From the NCBI GenBank assembly GCA_900554225.1, contig USGH01000103.1, positions 1-8,142 on the forward strand: a stretch of 8,142 bases of DNA, read 5' to 3'. This document shows positions 5,926-8,142 of the stretch, piece after piece. A program made the translations under genes and the position numbers. Below the pieces are notes generated by a model. That model saw only the letters and a program-made list of their open reading frames with translations. It did not search any database and was not told the origin of the DNA. Origin of the DNA: an uncultured Eubacteriales bacterium. Lineage in GTDB: Bacteria; Bacillota; Clostridia; Oscillospirales; CAG-272. Numbering within the stretch: the first letter of the stretch is position 1; every line of letters begins with the position of its first letter.

Positions 5926-6834
5926 ATGAAGCTCGCGACAACGACCTGTGATTTTGACCGTTATACAGAAGGCTATCTGCCAAAAATAAAGGAAGTATCC
6001 GCAGCGGGCTTCCGGTACATCGACCTGAGTCTGTACACCGTAGAGCCGGACGACGAGTTGATGCTCTCCACCGATTGGGAAACACACTTAGATGCCATCG
6101 CCGCCTATGCCGCAGACCATGGTCTGACCTTTGTACAGTGCCATTCCCCGGACACCAATCCCCTCGATCCCGCACAGTTTGACCGTGCCGTCGCTTGGAA
6201 TCGCCGTGCCATTGAGATCTGCGGCAGGCTGGGCATTCCGAATATGGTCGTCCACTCCGGCTGGGATCCATCCGCCACAAGAGACGAATGGTATACGCGC
6301 AACAAGCACTTCTTCACGGCTCTTTTTGACGATATGGAAAAATGGAACGTGAACGTGCTGCATGAAAACACGACAAGTGCGAATATGCCGTGGTTCTATC
6401 CGAAAACCGGTGCCGAAATGCGTGCGTTCTCGGAGTATGTGAACCATCCGCGCTTTCATTCGTGCTGGGATACAGGTCATGCCAATGTGGAGGGTGCGCA
6501 GTGCGACGAGATACGCGCGATGGGGGACGATCTGTATGCGGTCCACATCAACGACAATCGCGGCGCGCAGGACGAGCACGTGATCCCCTATTTCGGCACC
6601 GTGAATATGGATGAAATTCTGCACGGTCTCATCGACGTCGGCTTCCGCGGTCCGTTCGTCTTTGAATCCGGCAGCACCCTCCGTTTCAGCGATTGCTGGC
6701 TCGGTCCACGCCATCGGTACCCGGCGGACACCCGGCTTGCGGAACCCACACTCGCGATGCAGCAGTCCCTCGAAAAGCTCATGTACGAAATTGGCAGGCA
6801 CATCCTCACTGCCTACGACTGCATGGAAGAATGA
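5926..6834 (+). CDS. Sugar phosphate isomerase/epimerase-like TIM-barrel protein
   Basis: A 302-residue protein of the xylose isomerase-like TIM-barrel (AP endonuclease 2) superfamily, whose members are mostly metal-dependent sugar isomerases or epimerases in the cytoplasm. Barrel-edge motifs are GFRYIDLS (28-35), HSGWD (110-114), VLHENTT (144-150), CWDTGHAN (180-187), VHINDN (206-211) and FVFESGS (244-250). The usual metal ligands are all present: Glu147, Asp182, His207 and Glu247, with His185 nearby. I chose ATG 5926 because AAGGAG at 5913-5918 sits seven bases before it; an ATG six bases earlier is too close to that site. The exact substrate is not predictable, and no sugar kinase or transporter gene adjoins it. 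A large inverted repeat overlaps its stop codon. Confidence 0.87.
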   Translation: MKLATTTCDFDRYTEGYLPKIKEVSAAGFRYIDLSLYTVEPDDELMLSTDWETHLDAIAAYAADHGLTFVQCHSPDTNPLDPAQFDRAVAWNRRAIEICGRLGIPNMVVHSGWDPSATRDEWYTRNKHFFTALFDDMEKWNVNVLHENTTSANMPWFYPKTGAEMRAFSEYVNHPRFHSCWDTGHANVEGAQCDEIRAMGDDLYAVHINDNRGAQDEHVIPYFGTVNMDEILHGLIDVGFRGPFVFESGSTLRFSDCWLGPRHRYPADTRLAEPTLAMQQSLEKLMYEIGRHILTAYDCMEE

Positions 6835-6880
6835 TCTGCTCCTGTGCAAGTCGTCCCGCACAGGCGATTCTTCCATGCAG
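6819..6880. repeat. Large inverted repeat overlapping the isomerase stop
   Basis: CTGCATGGAAGAAT (6819-6832) and ATTCTTCCATGCAG (6867-6880) are a perfect 14-base inverted repeat. Nested inside is a second stem, CCTGTGC (6841-6847) with GCACAGG (6858-6864). The left arm covers the last codons and the first base of the TGA stop. No T-run follows, so it is not a standard intrinsic terminator; an mRNA 3'-end stabilising fold is a possible role. Confidence 0.8.
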
Positions 6881-6942
6881 GACAGTTCCCCGCGCAGGGT
6901 GCCTCACCGTGCAGAAAAAATTACAAAAAAGAGAAAAAAGTG

Positions 6943-6971
6943 TTGACAAACGGAGGACGTTGTGGTATAAT
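6943..6971 (+). promoter_or_regulatory. Strong sigma-A promoter of the Met-Glu tRNA unit
   Basis: Perfect -35 TTGACA (6943-6948), 17-base spacer and perfect -10 TATAAT (6966-6971), with TGTGG before the -10. A run of about 28 mostly A bases (6913-6940) lies directly upstream and looks like an UP element. It is the closest to consensus of all promoters in the window. Confidence 0.94.
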
Positions 6972-7022
6972 AGTAGCGTTCTCGGGAAAATGCTTGAAAC
7001 GCTCTTCCGGGAGTCACACAAT

Positions 7023-7099
7023 GGCGGAATAGCTCAGTTGGCTAGAGCAATCGGTTCATACCCGATAGGTCGTGGGTTCAAGTCCAACTTCCGCTACCA
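7023..7099 (+). tRNA. tRNA-Met (anticodon CAT), elongator type
   Basis: Loop TTCATAC with anticodon CAT at 7057-7059 and stem ATCGG/CCGAT. The acceptor GGCGGAA/TTCCGCT has a G-T first pair. It lacks the three G-C pairs of initiator tRNA at the anticodon stem, and its body resembles elongator tRNA-Met more than the lysidine-type tRNA-Ile, though that is not excluded. Discriminator A is followed by an encoded CCA (7097-7099), unlike the other tRNAs here. The T stem GTGGG/CCAAC has a G-A mismatch (7074 with 7086). tRNA-Glu starts two bases after the CCA. Confidence 0.93.
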
Positions 7100-7101
7100 G
7101 A

Positions 7102-7173
7102 GGCCCGTTGGTCAAGCGGCTAAGACACCGCCCTTTCACGGCGGTAACGGGAGTTCGATTCTCCCACGGGTCA
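7102..7173 (+). tRNA. tRNA-Glu (anticodon TTC)
   Basis: A 72-base cloverleaf. Acceptor GGCCCGT pairs with ACGGGTC (one G-T), anticodon stem CCGCC/GGCGG encloses CTTTCAC with TTC at 7135-7137, and the T stem GGGAG/CTCCC is perfect. Discriminator A, no CCA encoded. It shares the tRNA-Met transcript and is followed by a good terminator. Confidence 0.96.
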
Positions 7174-7182
7174 TCGTGTGCG

Positions 7183-7207
7183 GCAGTACCATTGTGTACT
7201 GCTTTTT
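7183..7207 (+). terminator. Intrinsic terminator of the Met-Glu unit
   Basis: GCAGTAC (7183-7189) pairs perfectly with GTACTGC (7196-7202) around a six-base loop and is followed by five T. It lies ten bases after tRNA-Glu. Confidence 0.9.
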
Positions 7208-7231
7208 CATTTGTCCGATCTGCCTCCATTC

Positions 7232-7255
7232 CGCAAGAATGCGCGCAAGAATGCG
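7232..7255. repeat. Tandem 12-base duplication
   Basis: CGCAAGAATGCG occurs twice in a row in the otherwise featureless 110 bases between the Met-Glu terminator and the next tRNA promoter. It is probably a slippage duplication. Confidence 0.8.
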
Positions 7256-7321
7256 CTGCGGTATTCCCATGCCGGTCGTTTTTCCATGCGGCAAGCTTTC
7301 CCGGAAATTTTCAAAAAATCC

Positions 7322-7350
7322 TTGACAAATCCGCCAAGGTGTGGTATCAT
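7322..7350 (+). promoter_or_regulatory. Strong sigma-A promoter of the Leu-Gly tRNA unit
   Basis: Perfect -35 TTGACA (7322-7327), 17-base spacer and -10 TATCAT (7345-7350) with TGTGG before the -10. The upstream tract GAAATTTTCAAAAAATC is A/T rich. Transcription would start at about the tRNA-Leu 5' end, so the leader is nearly absent. Confidence 0.9.
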
Positions 7351-7358
7351 ACTGATAT

Positions 7359-7441
<83 letters not shown>

Positions 7442-7471
7442 TTCCCTCATCCTACAAACGAATAGTCTCAC

Positions 7472-7542
7472 GCAGATGTAGTTCAGTGGTAGAACATCAG
7501 CTTCCCAAGCTGAATATGCGGGTTCGATTCCCGTCATCTGCT
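7472..7542 (+). tRNA. tRNA-Gly (anticodon CCC)
   Basis: A 71-base cloverleaf reading GGG. Acceptor GCAGATG/CATCTGC, anticodon stem TCAGC/GCTGA with loop TTCCCAA and anticodon CCC at 7504-7506, T stem GCGGG/CCCGT. Discriminator T, no CCA encoded. It follows tRNA-Leu by 30 bases and complements tRNA-Gly(TCC) of the first cluster. A run of seven T begins at its last base, so transcription may end directly behind it with the tRNA fold as the hairpin. Confidence 0.95.
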
Positions 7543-7558
7543 TTTTTTGTGTTTTCTA

Positions 7559-7587
7559 TTGCTTTTTCCGCCGCATTCGTGTATCAT
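7559..7587 (+). promoter_or_regulatory. Probable sigma-A promoter of the oxidoreductase fragment
   Basis: -35 TTGCTT (7559-7564), 17-base spacer and -10 TATCAT (7582-7587). The core is weaker than at the tRNA units and lacks the TGG extension. The predicted leader to ATG 7622 is about 28 bases and holds the ribosome binding site. Confidence 0.65.
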
Positions 7588-7619
7588 ACTGGTATCCACA
7601 TCTCTAAGGAGGGCTATCT

Positions 7620-8141
7620 TTATGAAAATCGCTTTTGTCGGATTCCGTCACATGCACGGAAAAGCGGCATATGATCGCATTGTCGCGGAGGGGAGACATA
7701 CGGTATGCGCCGTCTGCGAGGAGGATCCGGAAACACGCGCCGCGCTTCTCTCCCGATGATATACTCTTTGCATGTCCGGAAATACCGGATGTATTCCTCC
7801 AGCAGCGACGTATATTTCTCCGTCTCTCCCCGATACAGCCACACGATCGCGTTCAGGTTTTTGAGCTGCCACTCGCTCCACTCGTTCAGCGTGCGGTCTA
7901 CGACCGTATAATAATTCCGCGCGTCGATAAAGAGCACCTTGTCCCGGATGCTCTCCGTTTTGCCCTTGTCGAAAAACCAGAGCGAGCAGGGCAGACTTTT
8001 GGTATAAAAGAAGTTGTTGCCGACGCTGACCATCACATCCACATGGCCGGTCTCCACCAGTTTCCGGCGGATATCGCGATCCTTGCCGGAGCTGTCGGTG
8101 GCGGAGGACGCCATAACGAACCCGGCACGGCCGTGCTCGTT
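7620..8141 (-). CDS. hsdM: Type I restriction-modification methylase subunit HsdM, fragment
   Basis: The reading frame enters from the right edge and gives 173 residues; only about the first 130 belong to the family. HsdM is the N6-adenine DNA methylase that works with HsdS and HsdR in type I restriction systems. Visible HsdM marks are GRAGFVM near 4-10, RDIRRKLVETG at 22-32, FFYTKSLPCSLWFFDKGK at 44-61, VLFIDARNYYTVVDRTLNEW at 69-88, and NAIVWLYRGETEKY at 97-110. These lie in the later part of the methylase domain. The C-terminal part of a normal HsdM of about 500 residues is missing. The remaining residues, REARRVF to the stop, are only the antisense of the oxidoreductase fragment. The catalytic NPPF motif would lie right of the window. 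Confidence 0.85.
   Translation of the reverse strand, partial: NEHGRAGFVMASSATDSSGKDRDIRRKLVETGHVDVMVSVGNNFFYTKSLPCSLWFFDKGKTESIRDKVLFIDARNYYTVVDRTLNEWSEWQLKNLNAIVWLYRGETEKYTSLLEEYIRYFRTCKEYIIGREARRVFPDPPRRRRIPYVSPPRQCDHMPLFRACDGIRQKRFS
7622..7759 (+). pseudogene. Gfo/Idh/MocA-type oxidoreductase, N-terminal 45 residues only
   Basis: The frame opens with MKIAFVGFRHMHGKAAYDRI, a Rossmann beta-alpha-beta start like NAD(P)-binding Gfo/Idh/MocA oxidoreductases. It continues with VCAVCEEDPETRAALLSR, the second strand and its acidic end (EED), where the NAD ribose is normally held. Full members have about 330-400 residues; here a TGA follows at residue 46. The start is sound, with AAGGAGGG eight bases before the ATG and a promoter upstream. 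The sequence after about 7757 is an unrelated gene on the other strand, so the gene is cut and not merely stopped. The product as read would be non-functional. Assignment rests on the short N-terminus. Confidence 0.68.
7745..7765. other. Junction between two truncated genes
   Basis: Left of this point the plus strand codes for the oxidoreductase N-terminus; right of it the minus strand codes for HsdM. Both frames lose family character here. No insertion sequence end, long repeat or recombinase site is visible at the point. The exact base cannot be fixed by eye. Confidence 0.7.
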
Positions 8142-8142
8142 C

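Noticed and set aside
6088..6876. 262-residue minus-strand frame under the isomerase
   Set aside because: The plus strand has all metal ligands of the isomerase family; the antisense product has no recognisable domain.
6693..7325. 210-residue plus-strand frame crossing the tRNA-Met and tRNA-Glu genes
   Set aside because: It covers a strong promoter, two tRNAs and a terminator, so it cannot be a real protein gene.
7472..8142. Integrated element using tRNA-Gly(CCC) as attachment site
   Set aside because: No integrase gene and no second copy of the tRNA 3' end are visible in the window, and a promoter with an oxidoreductase start lies between the tRNA and hsdM.

Overview
The window looks like chromosomal DNA from a spore-forming, fairly GC-rich member of the Clostridia. 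An Oscillospirales or related gut lineage is an inference and not proven. The support is a clear SpoIIR sporulation signalling protein, strong AGGAGG-type ribosome binding sites, sigma-A promoters with 17-bp spacers and an extended -10, and most tRNA genes lacking an encoded CCA.

Layout, left to right. The ATPase domain of an ABC exporter enters from the left edge and ends in an unusual proline-rich tail (2-838). A tRNA cluster follows, Gly(TCC)-Arg(TCT)-His(GTG), with a strong promoter in front and a two-way terminator behind (901-1438). A minus-strand operon holds a YbaK-type Cys-tRNA(Pro) deacylase, a nucleoside phosphorylase and a 66-residue two-helix membrane protein (2982 down to 1469). 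Diverging from it, a lone PTS-type EIIC membrane protein is followed by a zinc-ribbon membrane protein (3195-5008) and a terminator. Then comes spoIIR (5212-5841) with a candidate sigma-F promoter, and a sugar phosphate isomerase/epimerase-like TIM-barrel protein (5926-6834). Two short tRNA units follow, Met-Glu and Leu(TAG)-Gly(CCC), each with its own strong promoter.

The right end is the oddest part. The first 45 codons of a Gfo/Idh/MocA-type oxidoreductase, with intact promoter and ribosome binding site, run at about 7757 into the back of a type I restriction-modification methylase subunit (HsdM) on the opposite strand. Both genes are cut at the same point. This is either a genomic rearrangement or a mis-join in the assembly.

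The genes are mostly housekeeping: translation and translation quality control, nucleoside salvage, transport and sporulation. I do not see a coherent undescribed multi-gene system. The items most worth checking are the hsdM/oxidoreductase junction, the candidate sigma-F promoter of spoIIR, the repeated TGTGG-preceded promoter pattern, the large inverted repeat over the isomerase stop codon, and the mispaired tRNA stems.
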